Assembly (NCBI GenBank): GCA_035546855.1
Contig: DASZVY010000019.1
Coordinates: 1-63,010 of the forward strand
Origin: Nitrobacter sp035546855
GTDB taxonomy: Bacteria; Pseudomonadota; Alphaproteobacteria; Rhizobiales; Xanthobacteraceae
Direction of reading: 5' to 3'
DNA length: 63,010 nt
In this document: positions 43,553 through 52,644 of the stretch, one piece after another
Layout: each line of letters starts with the position of its first letter
How positions within the stretch are numbered: the first letter of the stretch is position 1
Program-made: the position numbers and the translations under genes
The notes under the pieces: model-generated
The model's input: only the letters and a program-made list of their open reading frames with translations
Told to the model about the DNA's origin: nothing
Database searches by the model: none

Positions 43553-44971
43553 ATGATGAAAGACCGCCCCTCTCGCCCCGTTGCGCTGACTCCGGCAAGC
43601 CGCTCGACCCGGCTTATCGCGCTCGTCACCGCGACGACGATGGCCTTTGCGCCATTTCCGGCCGGGGCTCAGGCAGCCAAGGGACCGCCGACGCTGCGCG
43701 ATACCGAGACCGAGCAACTGCTGCGCGACTACACCCGGCCGATCTTGCGCGCCGCCGGCCTTGAGAAGCAGAATGTCCGGGCCATCATCATCAACGACAA
43801 GACGTTCAACGCATTCGTCGCCGACGGCCGCCGCATCTTCGTGAACTATGGCGCGATCCTGCAATCGCAGACGCCGAACCAGCTCATTGGCGTGCTGGCG
43901 CACGAAACCGGCCATCTCGCCGGCGGCCATCTCGCCAGGCTTCGCGAACAGATCGCGCATGCGCAGACGCAACTGATCATCGCCATGCTGCTCGGCGCGG
44001 GCGCATTGGCCGCCGGTGCCGCGCGCGGCGGCAACAACGGCAGCGCCGGCAACGTCGGAATGGCGATGATGAGCGCGCCGCAAGCCGTGATCCAGAGCAG
44101 CCTGCTGTCGTATCAACGCCAGCAGGAGGAAAACGCCGACCGCGCTGCCGTCAAATTCCTCAATGCGACCGGCCAATCCGCGAAAGGCATGTACGAGACG
44201 TTCAAGCGCTTCACGGACGAGAGCCTGTTCGCCGCCCACGGCGCCGATCCCTACATGCAGTCGCACCCGATGCCGGCGGACCGCGTCGCGGCTCTGGAGA
44301 CGCTCGCCAAGTCGAGCCCCTACTGGAACAAGAAGGATGATCCGGCGCTGCAGATGCGGCACGACATGGTGCGCGCCAAGATCTCCGCCTTCATGGAACG
44401 GCCGGAAGAGGTGTATCGGCGCTATCCGCGTTCGGACACCAGCATGCCCGCGCGCTACGCCCACGCGATCTCGACCTACCTTCACGGCGATCCGCGTTCG
44501 GCGCAGGCCCAGATCGACGCACTGATCAAGGTCGAGCCGGCCAATCCCTATTTCTACGAGGTGAAGGGGCAAGCCCTGCTTGAAGGCGGGCGGCCTGCCG
44601 AAGCCATCGCCCCTCTGCAGCAGGCGGTTCGGCTGTCGCATAACGCCCCTCTCATCGAGATGTTACTTGGGCAAGCGATGGTCGCCGCCGATAATAAAGC
44701 CTACACGGACCAGGCCATCGCGATCCTGCGCTCGGCGCTGGCACGAGAACCCGAAGCGCCGCTCGGCTACATGCAACTTGCGATGGCCTATGGCCGCAAG
44801 GGCCAATATGCGGAAGCCGATCTCGCCTCGGCGCAGGCGGCCTATCTGCGGGGAGACAACAAGACAGCGCGTGAACTTGCCGCGCGGGCGAAAACCCGTT
44901 TTCCGATCGGTTCGCCGGGCTGGGTCAAGGCCGATGATATCGCCTCGGCAAAACTCTCCGACAAGAAGTAG
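43553..44971 (+). CDS. M48 metalloprotease with C-terminal TPR region (BepA-like)
   Basis: A 472-residue exported protease. It has a signal peptide (to about residue 37, PAGAQA), the zinc motif HETGH near residue 118 with the third ligand Glu in QEENADR, and a C-terminal TPR-like helical region from about 300 on (repeats with KGQALLEGGRPAEAI and MAYGRKGQYAEADL). BepA-like proteins degrade stalled outer-membrane proteins and help LptD assembly. I start at the ATG pair at 43553; the frame extends upstream without a signal-like sequence. The DsbA-like gene follows 73 bp downstream. Confidence 0.9.
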   Translation: MMKDRPSRPVALTPASRSTRLIALVTATTMAFAPFPAGAQAAKGPPTLRDTETEQLLRDYTRPILRAAGLEKQNVRAIIINDKTFNAFVADGRRIFVNYGAILQSQTPNQLIGVLAHETGHLAGGHLARLREQIAHAQTQLIIAMLLGAGALAAGAARGGNNGSAGNVGMAMMSAPQAVIQSSLLSYQRQQEENADRAAVKFLNATGQSAKGMYETFKRFTDESLFAAHGADPYMQSHPMPADRVAALETLAKSSPYWNKKDDPALQMRHDMVRAKISAFMERPEEVYRRYPRSDTSMPARYAHAISTYLHGDPRSAQAQIDALIKVEPANPYFYEVKGQALLEGGRPAEAIAPLQQAVRLSHNAPLIEMLLGQAMVAADNKAYTDQAIAILRSALAREPEAPLGYMQLAMAYGRKGQYAEADLASAQAAYLRGDNKTARELAARAKTRFPIGSPGWVKADDIASAKLSDKK

Positions 44972-45044
44972 CAACGAGACCAACATCGACATCGAAAGCG
45001 TACCGCACACGTTCTCACATCAATCAGTTCCAGAGGATTTGCCA

Positions 45045-45812
45045 ATGTCCCCGCTCCGGTTTCTCTCACCTGCCCTCGTGGCGCTCATGCTGTGCGGCGC
45101 CCCCGCCGCCGCTTCGGCCCAGAATTTCTCCGACAGTCAGCGCGGTGAGATCGAGCAGATCGTCAAGAACTACCTGCTGTCGCATCCCGAAATTCTCCAG
45201 GATGTCTCGGCGGAACTGAGCAAGCGGCAGGCGGCGGCCGAAGCCCTCAAGCAAGAGGCAGCCGTGACCAGCAACGCCGACGCGATCTTCAATTCGCCGC
45301 GCGGTGTCACGCTCGGCAACAAGAACGGCGACGTCACCTTCGTCGAGTTCTTCGACTACAATTGCGCCTACTGCAAACACGCCATGGGCGACATGCTGAC
45401 CCTGCTGAAGACCGATCCGAAGCTGAAGGTCGTGCTGAAGGAATTTCCGGTACTCGGGCCGGGTTCGGTGGAGGCGGCGCAGGTCGCCGTCGCCGCGCGC
45501 ATGCAGGATCCGGACGGCAAAAAATATCTCGACTTCCACCAGCGCCTGCTTGGCGGCCGCGGTCAGGCCGACAAGGCTCGCGCGCTGGCGGCCGCCAAGG
45601 ACGCCGGCTTCGACATGGCGCAGATCGAGAAGGATATGAAGAGTCCCGAGGTGCGCGCAACGCTGCAGGAAAACTTCAGGCTTGCCGAGGCGATGGGAAT
45701 GAACGGAACGCCGAGCTACGTCATCGGCAAGCAGGTTGTCGTTGGCGCGGTCGGCCTCGACGGGCTGAAGGAAAAAATCGGCATGGCCCGCTGCGGCAAA
45801 GCCTCCTGCTGA
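45045..45812 (+). CDS. DsbA-family thiol oxidoreductase
   Basis: A 255-residue periplasmic thioredoxin-fold protein of the Com1/ScsC/BdbD-like type. It has a signal peptide ending ASAQ, a helical N-terminal arm (about 30-75) that in ScsC proteins drives oligomerisation, then the active site CAYC near residue 109 with NCAYCKHAM, and a cis-Pro loop in GTPSYVIG. Two extra Cys lie at the C-terminus (ARCGKASC). Oxidase or isomerase activity cannot be decided. AGAGGA precedes the ATG. It may act with the preceding BepA-like protease in envelope protein quality control. Confidence 0.88.
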   Translation: MSPLRFLSPALVALMLCGAPAAASAQNFSDSQRGEIEQIVKNYLLSHPEILQDVSAELSKRQAAAEALKQEAAVTSNADAIFNSPRGVTLGNKNGDVTFVEFFDYNCAYCKHAMGDMLTLLKTDPKLKVVLKEFPVLGPGSVEAAQVAVAARMQDPDGKKYLDFHQRLLGGRGQADKARALAAAKDAGFDMAQIEKDMKSPEVRATLQENFRLAEAMGMNGTPSYVIGKQVVVGAVGLDGLKEKIGMARCGKASC

Positions 45813-45844
45813 TTTCGCCTGCAACGCATCAGTTCAGAATCTCG

Positions 45845-45873
45845 GAAGGCCCTCGTTCGCAGCGAGGGCCTTC
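45845..45873 (+). terminator. rho-independent-type hairpin after the DsbA-like gene
   Basis: An 11-bp stem GAAGGCCCTCG/CGAGGGCCTTC with a 7-nt loop, 32 bp after the stop codon. The T tract is poor (CTCTGCAT), but position and stem strength suit termination. Confidence 0.65.
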
Positions 45874-45968
45874 TCTGCATCTGGAACGGATCGTTCGCGC
45901 GTGACTCTTGGAGCAACTCCGTTCATCGCGGATTCATAAAACTCTTCCTCCTGAACTGCGGATTGTCA

Positions 45969-45993
45969 GGAACGTCGCCTGCCGGCGCCTGTT
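45969..45993 (+). promoter_or_regulatory. candidate EcfG general-stress promoter
   Basis: GGAAC, 16 bp, then TGTT, close to the alphaproteobacterial EcfG pattern GGAAC-N16/17-CGTT (one mismatch). It ends 39 bp before the DUF1236 gene start. General stress control of small exported proteins of this type is common in Bradyrhizobium-like bacteria. By-eye match only. Confidence 0.4.
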
Positions 45994-46032
45994 ATCCGGG
46001 GCGGGCAGTTATAGCGAGGAGAGGACAGATCT

Positions 46033-46731
46033 ATGACCAATCGATTGCTTGTATCCGCCGCGGCCATCGCGCTGTTGGCCGGGACCGGGTTTGCCAATGC
46101 GCAGGGCGCCGGCACGGAACATAACTCCCCAGCGGCCGGGACCACGACACCCCAGGGCTCCGGCGCGGCGGGCTCGAACCAGATGAACCATCACGACACG
46201 TCCGGCATGACCTCCCCTTCGTCAGGCAACGGAATGGAACATGGGAACCAGCGCGCCGAGGACAGGGCGGCCCACGAAGGCAGGAAAGGACGCCAGGCGC
46301 AGGAAAATATGAAGAATGAGGATTCGTCGAAGAGCATGCGCTCGGAGACCAACGAAAACGGCAAGGCCGACAGGCAGAATATGAAGGCCGAAGACCGGAA
46401 CCACATGAAGTCCGAAAGGAACGCGGCGGAAACCGACAGGTCGTCGGGCAAAACCGTTGGTCAGGCCGGCGCGGGAGCCAAGCTCTCGACCGAGCAACGA
46501 ACGAAGATCACGACGGTCATCCGGAATGAGCACGTCCAGCCGGTAACGAACGTCAACTTTTCGGTCTCTGTCGGAACCCGCGTGCCGCGCACGGTCAGCT
46601 TCCATCCGCTGCCGCAGGATATCGTGACGATCTATCCCCGCTGGCGAGGGTTTGAGTTCTTCCTCGTCCACGACCAGATCGTGGTGGTCGACCCCCGCAC
46701 GCTCGAGATTGTGGCAGTCCTCGACGCCTGA
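46033..46731 (+). CDS. DUF1236-domain exported protein
   Basis: A 232-residue exported protein. It has a signal peptide (to about residue 24, FANAQG), a long low-complexity hydrophilic region rich in Asn, Met, Glu, Lys and Ser (about 25-150) with repeated charged blocks such as MKAEDRNHMKSERN, and a C-terminal DUF1236 domain (about 165-230, ending QIVVVDPRTLEIVAVL). The function of DUF1236 is unknown. GAGGAGAGGA gives a strong ribosome site. It is likely monocistronic, with terminators on both sides. Confidence 0.83.
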   Translation: MTNRLLVSAAAIALLAGTGFANAQGAGTEHNSPAAGTTTPQGSGAAGSNQMNHHDTSGMTSPSSGNGMEHGNQRAEDRAAHEGRKGRQAQENMKNEDSSKSMRSETNENGKADRQNMKAEDRNHMKSERNAAETDRSSGKTVGQAGAGAKLSTEQRTKITTVIRNEHVQPVTNVNFSVSVGTRVPRTVSFHPLPQDIVTIYPRWRGFEFFLVHDQIVVVDPRTLEIVAVLDA

Positions 46732-46753
46732 CCGCCTGGACGCGGTAAGCTAC

Positions 46754-46784
46754 AAGGACGGGTCTTTCGGCCCGTCCTTTGTTT
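46754..46784 (+). terminator. rho-independent terminator after the DUF1236 gene
   Basis: AAGGACGGG-TCTTTCGG-CCCGTCCTT stem-loop followed by TGTTTT, 22 bp after the stop. A classical intrinsic terminator. Confidence 0.85.
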
Positions 46785-46991
46785 TCGGCGGCCCCCAAGC
46801 CGCCGGTAAGGCTCGCCCGGAGCTTGGTTAATATCGAATTTTCGGGTTCCCGGCGGCTTTTCATGAACCGGGAGAGGCGCTTGGCCGTGGACGGGGGTTC
46901 CGGGAGGCTTCCCCTCAGCCCCCTTGTTACCTATAACGGCGCCATACGCGGCGCATTCAGGTGCGCCGCTGGCGGCCTTTCGGGATTTCGC

Positions 46992-47456
46992 ATGGCGAAG
47001 ACGATCTACGTGCTCAACGGCCCGAACCTCAACCTGCTCGGGACCCGCGAGCCGGAAACCTATGGTCACGCCACCCTCGCTGACGTCGAGAAGCTGTGCG
47101 CGGATACCGCGGCGGAGTTCGGGCTCATTGTCGATTGCCGCCAATCCAATCACGAGGGCGAGTTGATCGACGCGGTTCATGCCGCGCGCGATAACAAGGC
47201 AGTTGGCATTATCATCAACGCCGGCGGCTACTCGCACACCTCGATCGCGCTGCACGACGCGCTGCTGGCCGTGAAAATTCCGGCAGTTGAAGTCCACGTC
47301 AGCAACATCCACGCCCGCGAGGATTTCCGTCACCATTCCTTCACCGCGCGGGCCACGTTCGCGAGCCTGTGCGGCTTCGGTATCGACGGCTACCGGCTCG
47401 CCATCAACGGCCTTGCCGCCAAGATCGGCGCGTCCGGCGCGAAGGCAAACACCTGA
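46992..47456 (+). CDS. aroQ: type II 3-dehydroquinate dehydratase
   Basis: A 154-residue shikimate pathway enzyme forming 3-dehydroshikimate. It carries NGPNLNLLGTREPE with the lid Arg/Tyr region, NAGGYSHTSIALHDAL, and EVHVSNIHAREDFRHHS with the catalytic His. Length is standard. It starts the aroQ-accB-accC order widespread in proteobacteria; the longer open frame upstream has no ribosome site. Confidence 0.96.
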   Translation: MAKTIYVLNGPNLNLLGTREPETYGHATLADVEKLCADTAAEFGLIVDCRQSNHEGELIDAVHAARDNKAVGIIINAGGYSHTSIALHDALLAVKIPAVEVHVSNIHAREDFRHHSFTARATFASLCGFGIDGYRLAINGLAAKIGASGAKANT

Positions 47457-47496
47457 CGCTCCGGCGTCATCCAACAGAAAGTTTCGGATCCAAAGC

Positions 47497-47991
47497 ATGG
47501 CCCGCCAGCCCGAAGACCCATCCAAATCAAAATCCGGAGATGCCCCGCGCGACGAGAGTGCGCTTATTCGCGAGTTGGCCTCCCTGCTCGACCAGACCAA
47601 TCTCACCGAGATCGAGATCGAACGGACGGGCTTGCGGGTCCGCATCGCACGCAACGTCAGTATCGCGGCCACGATGCCCATGCAGCATGTGGCGTCTCCT
47701 GCAACGCAGGTTGCTCCGGCCGCCGCCGCGCCCGCGCTCGCCGACATCAGCAAGCATCCCGGCATGGTTCCCTCGCCGATGGTCGGCACGGCCTATTGGG
47801 CTCCGGAGCCGGGCGCCAAGCCCTTTGTCGAGGTCGGCACCAAGGTTTCTGCCGGCCAGACGCTGCTGATCATCGAAGCGATGAAAACGATGAACCAGAT
47901 TCCGTCGCCGCGCGCTGGCACCGTGACACAAGTCCTTGTCGAGGACGGCCAGCCCGTCGAATTCGGCGAGCCGCTGGTGATTATTGAATAG
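47497..47991 (+). CDS. accB: biotin carboxyl carrier protein of acetyl-CoA carboxylase
   Basis: A 164-residue carrier. An N-terminal helical part binds biotin carboxylase, an Ala/Pro-rich linker covers about 60-85, and the biotinyl domain ends the protein. The biotin-accepting Lys130 is in EAMKTMN. It works with AccC (next gene) and AccAD encoded elsewhere to make malonyl-CoA. The gap to aroQ is 40 bp, so cotranscription is likely. Confidence 0.96.
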   Translation: MARQPEDPSKSKSGDAPRDESALIRELASLLDQTNLTEIEIERTGLRVRIARNVSIAATMPMQHVASPATQVAPAAAAPALADISKHPGMVPSPMVGTAYWAPEPGAKPFVEVGTKVSAGQTLLIIEAMKTMNQIPSPRAGTVTQVLVEDGQPVEFGEPLVIIE

Positions 47992-48065
47992 CGACGTGCG
48001 CGTCGTTTCGAGGTGCGCGCCGCCGCCGGCGCGCCCGGCGGGATGACGGGAGCAAAGCAGGGACG

Positions 48066-49421
48066 ATGTTCGACAAGATCCTGATAGCCAACCGCGGCGA
48101 AATCGCGCTTCGCATCCTGCGCGCCTGCAAGGAGCTGGGCATCGCCACCGTTGCGGTGCATTCGACGGCCGACGCCGACGCCATGCACGTGCGGCTGGCC
48201 GACGAGAGCGTGTGCATCGGGCCGCCGCCGTCGAAAGACAGCTATCTCAACATTCCGGCGCTCCTCGCAGCCTGCGAAATCACCGGCGCCGACGCGGTGC
48301 ATCCCGGCTACGGCTTCCTGTCCGAAAACGCGCGTTTCGCCGAAATTCTCGCCGATCACGGGTTGGACTTCATTGGCCCGAAGGCCGAACACATCCGCCT
48401 GATGGGTGACAAGATTGAAGCCAAGCGGACCGCGAAACGGCTCGGCATTCCCGTGGTGCCGGGCTCCGACGGTGCCATCGCGCCCGGCGACGATGCCATG
48501 GCGATCGGCCGCGCGATCGGATTTCCAGTGCTGGTGAAGGCGGCGGCGGGCGGCGGCGGCCGCGGCATGAAGGTCGCCCACACCGAGGACGACCTCGCGA
48601 TGGCGATCTCGACCGCCGGCAACGAGGCCAAGGCCGCTTTCGGCGATGCGTCGGTCTATCTGGAAAAGTACCTGCAGAAGCCGCGCCACATCGAAATCCA
48701 GGTGCTCGGCGACGGTCGCGGCGGCGCAATCCATCTCGGCGAGCGCGACTGCTCGCTGCAACGTCGGCATCAGAAGATCTGGGAGGAAGGCCCCTCCCCG
48801 GTGCTCACCGCAGCCGCCCGGGCCCGGATCGGCGAGACGGTCGCGAAGGCCATGCGCGAACTCAAGTATCTCGGCGTCGGCACCGTCGAATTTCTCTACG
48901 AGGACGGCGAGTTCTATTTCATCGAAATGAACACGCGCATCCAGGTCGAGCATCCTGTTACGGAGATGATCACCGACATCGATCTCGTGCTCGAGCAGAT
49001 CCGCGTCGCGGCCGGCGGCGACCTGCCGGCCACGCAGAACGAAATCGCCATCACCGGGCATGCCATCGAGTGCCGCATCAATGCCGAGAACCCCGTGACC
49101 TTCCGTCCCTCCCCGGGCAGGATCATGCAATATCATCCGCCCGGCGGACTCGGCGTGCGGATCGATTCCGCCGTCTATCAGGGCTACGTGATCCCGCCCT
49201 ACTATGACTCGCTCGTCGGCAAGCTGATCGTGCACGGCAAGACCCGCGCCGAATGCCTGATGCGACTGCGACGCGCGCTGGACGAGATGGTGGTGGAAGG
49301 CATCGAAACCACGCTGCCGCTTTTTCGGGCCCTGGTGCGCGAGCCCGGAATCATCGACGGCGACTACCACATTCACTGGCTGGAACAGTATCTGACGAGC
49401 GGCGATACGCCGAAGGTCTGA
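48066..49421 (+). CDS. accC: biotin carboxylase subunit of acetyl-CoA carboxylase
   Basis: A 451-residue ATP-grasp enzyme that carboxylates biotin on AccB. It starts MFDKILIANRGEIALRI, has the Gly-rich loop AAAGGGGRGMK near residue 165, HQKIWEE, and EMNTRIQVEHPVTE with the catalytic Glu/Arg. All core motifs are intact and length is normal. CAGGGACG precedes the ATG; the 74-bp gap after accB is GC-rich. Confidence 0.97.
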   Translation: MFDKILIANRGEIALRILRACKELGIATVAVHSTADADAMHVRLADESVCIGPPPSKDSYLNIPALLAACEITGADAVHPGYGFLSENARFAEILADHGLDFIGPKAEHIRLMGDKIEAKRTAKRLGIPVVPGSDGAIAPGDDAMAIGRAIGFPVLVKAAAGGGGRGMKVAHTEDDLAMAISTAGNEAKAAFGDASVYLEKYLQKPRHIEIQVLGDGRGGAIHLGERDCSLQRRHQKIWEEGPSPVLTAAARARIGETVAKAMRELKYLGVGTVEFLYEDGEFYFIEMNTRIQVEHPVTEMITDIDLVLEQIRVAAGGDLPATQNEIAITGHAIECRINAENPVTFRPSPGRIMQYHPPGGLGVRIDSAVYQGYVIPPYYDSLVGKLIVHGKTRAECLMRLRRALDEMVVEGIETTLPLFRALVREPGIIDGDYHIHWLEQYLTSGDTPKV

Positions 49422-49508
49422 CCAAGGGAAATTGCGAGAGCCCTGGAACGAAACGGTGGTTCATGCGTTCTCATCGCCGGCCAGGCGCGCCGGCCGCGCG
49501 GGGAGCGG

Positions 49509-51080
49509 TTGTTCTTGTCACAAGCAGATTTGCATTCCGAGGAGATCTCGCCGCCGCAGCCGAAGCGCCGCCCCGCCATGGGGCAGATCGTCCTGTTGGC
49601 CGCCGGGCTCGTGGTGCTCGCGATCATCAGCGCGACCTCGGTCTATCTCGTCAACAAGGCACGCGATGATTCCCGTTGGGTCCAGCATAGTCTCGAGGTC
49701 GAGAACGAAATTTCGCTGGTCCAGTTGCAGATCCGCCGGGCCGAAAGCGCCCAGCGCGGGTTTTTGCTGACCTTGCAACCGGAATTCCGCACCGCGTTCG
49801 AGGAGGCAGCGAGCCAAGTCGCCCCGAGCTATGCGCGGCTCAAAGCGCTGACGATCGACAATCCCTATCAGCAGCAGCGGCTTGAGCAAATGATCCCGCT
49901 TACCAGGGATCGGATCGATCGGCTGCGCCAGAGCATCGCGCTGGCGGCAGATCACCGCCTCAACGAGGCCACCGAGATCCCACGCCAGGACGCCAGCCGC
50001 GACGCCATGGATCAGGTCCGTAGCCTGGCCGACGAGATGCGCAGGGAGGAAGACCGCCTGTTCGTGGCACGGACCACATCGGCCGATGCCAGCCAGGCGC
50101 TGTCGGCGTCGATCACCAGCATCGGTTCGGGGCTGGTGGTCGTGCTTGCCGGGCTCTCGATCTTTCTGGTGCGGCGCTCCAGTCACGCACGCGATGAAGC
50201 CGAGACCCGGCTGCGTGACAACAACCTCAACCTCGAAGCGACCATCCAGGAGCGCACCACCGATCTGCGCGAGGCGAATGAGGAAATCCAGCGCTTCGCT
50301 TATATCGTGAGCCACGACCTGCGCTCACCGCTGGTCAACATCATGGGCTTCACCAGCGAACTCGAGGAGTTGCGGAACGACATCTTCAAGCGGATTTCCA
50401 GCTTGAGCCGGCCGGCGGACCTGCCGCCGCCGGCCAACGACGATTCCGCCAACGAGATCGAACTGCTGCTCGATGAGCAGGATAAACAACTTTCGCAGGA
50501 CTTCACCGAGGCGCTCGGATTCATCAAATCGTCGATCGGCAAGATGGATCGGCTGATTGGCGCGATCCTCACCCTCACGCGCGAGGGACGCCGCGAATTC
50601 CAGCCGGTGCCGATCGACGTGCGCGAACTGATCGAGACGATCGTTGCGACCATGGCGCATCAATCGTCGGAGGCGAACGCGCAAATCCGGATCGAGCCGT
50701 TGCCGGATGTCGTCAGCGATCGCCTCGCGCTCGAACAGATTTTCTCGAACCTGATCGACAATGCGCTAAAATATCTCAAGAAGGGTGTTCCGGGCGACAT
50801 TACAATCCGCGGGCGCCGCAAGCTGGGATTTGCGATCTTCGAAGTTGCGGATAATGGGCGGGGGGTCGACCCGAAAGACCATCAGCGGATTTTCGAATTG
50901 TTCCGCCGCTCCGGCGTTCAGGATCGGCCCGGTCAAGGGATCGGGTTGGCCCATGTCCGCGCCCTGGTGCGCAGGCTCGGTGGAACCATGTCGGTGTCCT
51001 CCGAGCTAAACCAAGGCACCACGTTTACTGTTACCATTCCGGCCAAATGGACCGGAATCAACCGGGACAAACACGCATGA
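49509..51080 (+). CDS. CHASE3-domain membrane histidine kinase
   Basis: A 523-residue sensor kinase. It has a first membrane helix at about 26-47, an extracytoplasmic CHASE3-like domain (about 50-195, with RRAESAQRGFLLT), a second helix at about 203-222, a coiled-coil linker, the H box FAYIVSHDLRSPL near residue 270, then N box FSNLIDNALKYL and G box VADNGRGVDP. Between the H box and the second dimerisation helix lie about 50 extra, acidic residues (from ISSLSRP to LSQDFTE). The start is TTG with GGGAGCGG upstream; the next Met would lose 23 residues. Its stop overlaps the next gene (ATGA). Confidence 0.88.
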   Translation: MFLSQADLHSEEISPPQPKRRPAMGQIVLLAAGLVVLAIISATSVYLVNKARDDSRWVQHSLEVENEISLVQLQIRRAESAQRGFLLTLQPEFRTAFEEAASQVAPSYARLKALTIDNPYQQQRLEQMIPLTRDRIDRLRQSIALAADHRLNEATEIPRQDASRDAMDQVRSLADEMRREEDRLFVARTTSADASQALSASITSIGSGLVVVLAGLSIFLVRRSSHARDEAETRLRDNNLNLEATIQERTTDLREANEEIQRFAYIVSHDLRSPLVNIMGFTSELEELRNDIFKRISSLSRPADLPPPANDDSANEIELLLDEQDKQLSQDFTEALGFIKSSIGKMDRLIGAILTLTREGRREFQPVPIDVRELIETIVATMAHQSSEANAQIRIEPLPDVVSDRLALEQIFSNLIDNALKYLKKGVPGDITIRGRRKLGFAIFEVADNGRGVDPKDHQRIFELFRRSGVQDRPGQGIGLAHVRALVRRLGGTMSVSSELNQGTTFTVTIPAKWTGINRDKHA

Positions 51081-51514
51081 AGCCAGTCACAATCATCATG
51101 ATCGAGGACGACGAAGGTCACGCCCGCCTGATCGAGCGCAATATACGGCGCTCGGGTGTCAACAATGAGATCATTTCGTTCACCAACGGTACAGAGGCCG
51201 TGAATTATCTCTTCGGACCCGACGGAAGCGGGATCGCCCACAAAGGCGATGCTCTGCTGATCCTACTCGACCTCAATCTGCCCGACATGACCGGAATCGA
51301 TATTTTGCGCCGCGTCAAGGAAAACAAATATCTTAAATACGCGCCGGTCGTGGTCTTGACGACCACGGACGATTCCCAGGAAATCAAGCGCTGTTACGAA
51401 CTCGGGTGCAACGTCTATATCACAAAGCCCGTGAACTACGAGAATTTCGCCAACGCCATTCGTCAGCTCGGTCTGTTCTTTTCTGTGATCCAGGTTCCGC
51501 AAGCCGCTCCATGA
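51077..51514 (+). CDS. single-domain response regulator (Rcp1-like)
   Basis: A 145-residue stand-alone receiver with no output domain. The acidic pocket is in MIEDDEGHARLI, the phospho-Asp in ILLDLNLPDMTG near residue 65, Thr in VVLTTTDD and Lys in YITKPVNY. The Rcp1-like subgroup pairs with phytochrome or CHASE3-type kinases. It overlaps both neighbours by four bases (ATGA), so all three genes should be made in step. It may shuttle phosphate between the two kinases. Confidence 0.92.
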   Translation: MKPVTIIMIEDDEGHARLIERNIRRSGVNNEIISFTNGTEAVNYLFGPDGSGIAHKGDALLILLDLNLPDMTGIDILRRVKENKYLKYAPVVVLTTTDDSQEIKRCYELGCNVYITKPVNYENFANAIRQLGLFFSVIQVPQAAP

Positions 51515-52599
51515 CCGCAAAACTTCCGACCCTGCTGTATGTGGATGACGACGACGCGTTGGCGCGCCTGGTGCAGCGCGGCCTGACACGCCAGGGATTC
51601 AACGTCGAGCACGCGAGCACCGGCGAAGCCGGGCTTGCGCGCATCGCGCTGGGCGGGATCGACGTCGTCGCCCTCGATCAATACATGCCGGGCCTCGACG
51701 GACTGGAGACGCTCGAGCGAATTCAGGCCGTTCCGGGTGCTCCGCCGGTGGTGTTCGTCACGGCGTCGCAGGACTCGAAAATCGCCGTGACGGCGCTGAA
51801 GGCCGGGGCGGCCGACTACCTCGTCAAGGATACCCTCGGCGAATTCGTGCCGCTGCTTCATGTGGCCTGCGAAGTCGCGATCCGGCAGGCGATGGTACAG
51901 AAGGCCCGCGACGAGGCGGAAGCTGAGGTTCACGCGTCGCGCGATCGTTATGCGGCACTGGCGGCCGAGCGCGAAGTGCTGCTGCGCGAGGTCAACCATC
52001 GCGTCGGCAACAGTCTCCAGATTATCGCGTCGCTACTGCATCTGCAGGCCAGTTCCAGTCCGGTGGAGGACGTCAAGGCCGCCCTCACCAATGCCATGGG
52101 CCGCGTCGCTGCCGTCGCACAGGTGCATCGCCGCCTCTACACCTCCCAGGATCTCAAGAGCGTTCTGCTCAATCAGTATCTCGAGGCCCTCCTGGAAGAC
52201 CTCCGGCGATCCGCGGAAGGCAACCGGATGTCGCGCCTCGACCTCAAGGCCGAACCGATCGAGATCGATCCGGATCGCGCCGTCGCGATCGGCATCATCG
52301 TCAACGAACTGGTCATGAACGCGGTGAAATACGCCTACCCCGATGGGGCCGGGCCAATTCACGTCGAACTCGTCAGCGACGGAGACGACATCCAGTTGTC
52401 GATCACCGACGATGGCGTCGGAGAGAATGCCAAGAGCGACCCACGCTCGACCGGCATGGGCCAGCGCATCGTCGCTGCGATGGCCCAGAAGCTCGACACG
52501 CAGGTTGAACGCGATCCGACCCACGCCGGCACCCGCATCATGCTGCGGTTTCCGCGCGTTGCACCCGTCCCGGTCGTCAAATCTGCCAGCGCAGCCTGA
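51511..52599 (+). CDS. receiver-HisKA_2 hybrid histidine kinase
   Basis: A 362-residue soluble protein. It has an N-terminal receiver (1-125; YVDDDD, ALDQYMPGLDG with the phospho-Asp near 55, VTASQD, YLVKD), a coiled-coil connector (125-160), a HisKA_2 dimerisation domain with the phospho-His in REVNHRVGNSLQ near residue 170, and a HATPase (NELVMNAVKYAY, DDGVGEN). The order receiver then kinase suggests that phosphorylation of the receiver controls kinase output. The target regulator is not in the window; HisKA_2 kinases often feed the PhyR general stress pathway. Confidence 0.9.
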   Translation: MTAKLPTLLYVDDDDALARLVQRGLTRQGFNVEHASTGEAGLARIALGGIDVVALDQYMPGLDGLETLERIQAVPGAPPVVFVTASQDSKIAVTALKAGAADYLVKDTLGEFVPLLHVACEVAIRQAMVQKARDEAEAEVHASRDRYAALAAEREVLLREVNHRVGNSLQIIASLLHLQASSSPVEDVKAALTNAMGRVAAVAQVHRRLYTSQDLKSVLLNQYLEALLEDLRRSAEGNRMSRLDLKAEPIEIDPDRAVAIGIIVNELVMNAVKYAYPDGAGPIHVELVSDGDDIQLSITDDGVGENAKSDPRSTGMGQRIVAAMAQKLDTQVERDPTHAGTRIMLRFPRVAPVPVVKSASAA

Positions 52600-52644
52600 C
52601 GCATCCAATGCGCGCACCGCTCCGCGCATCTGCTATAAGGCCAC

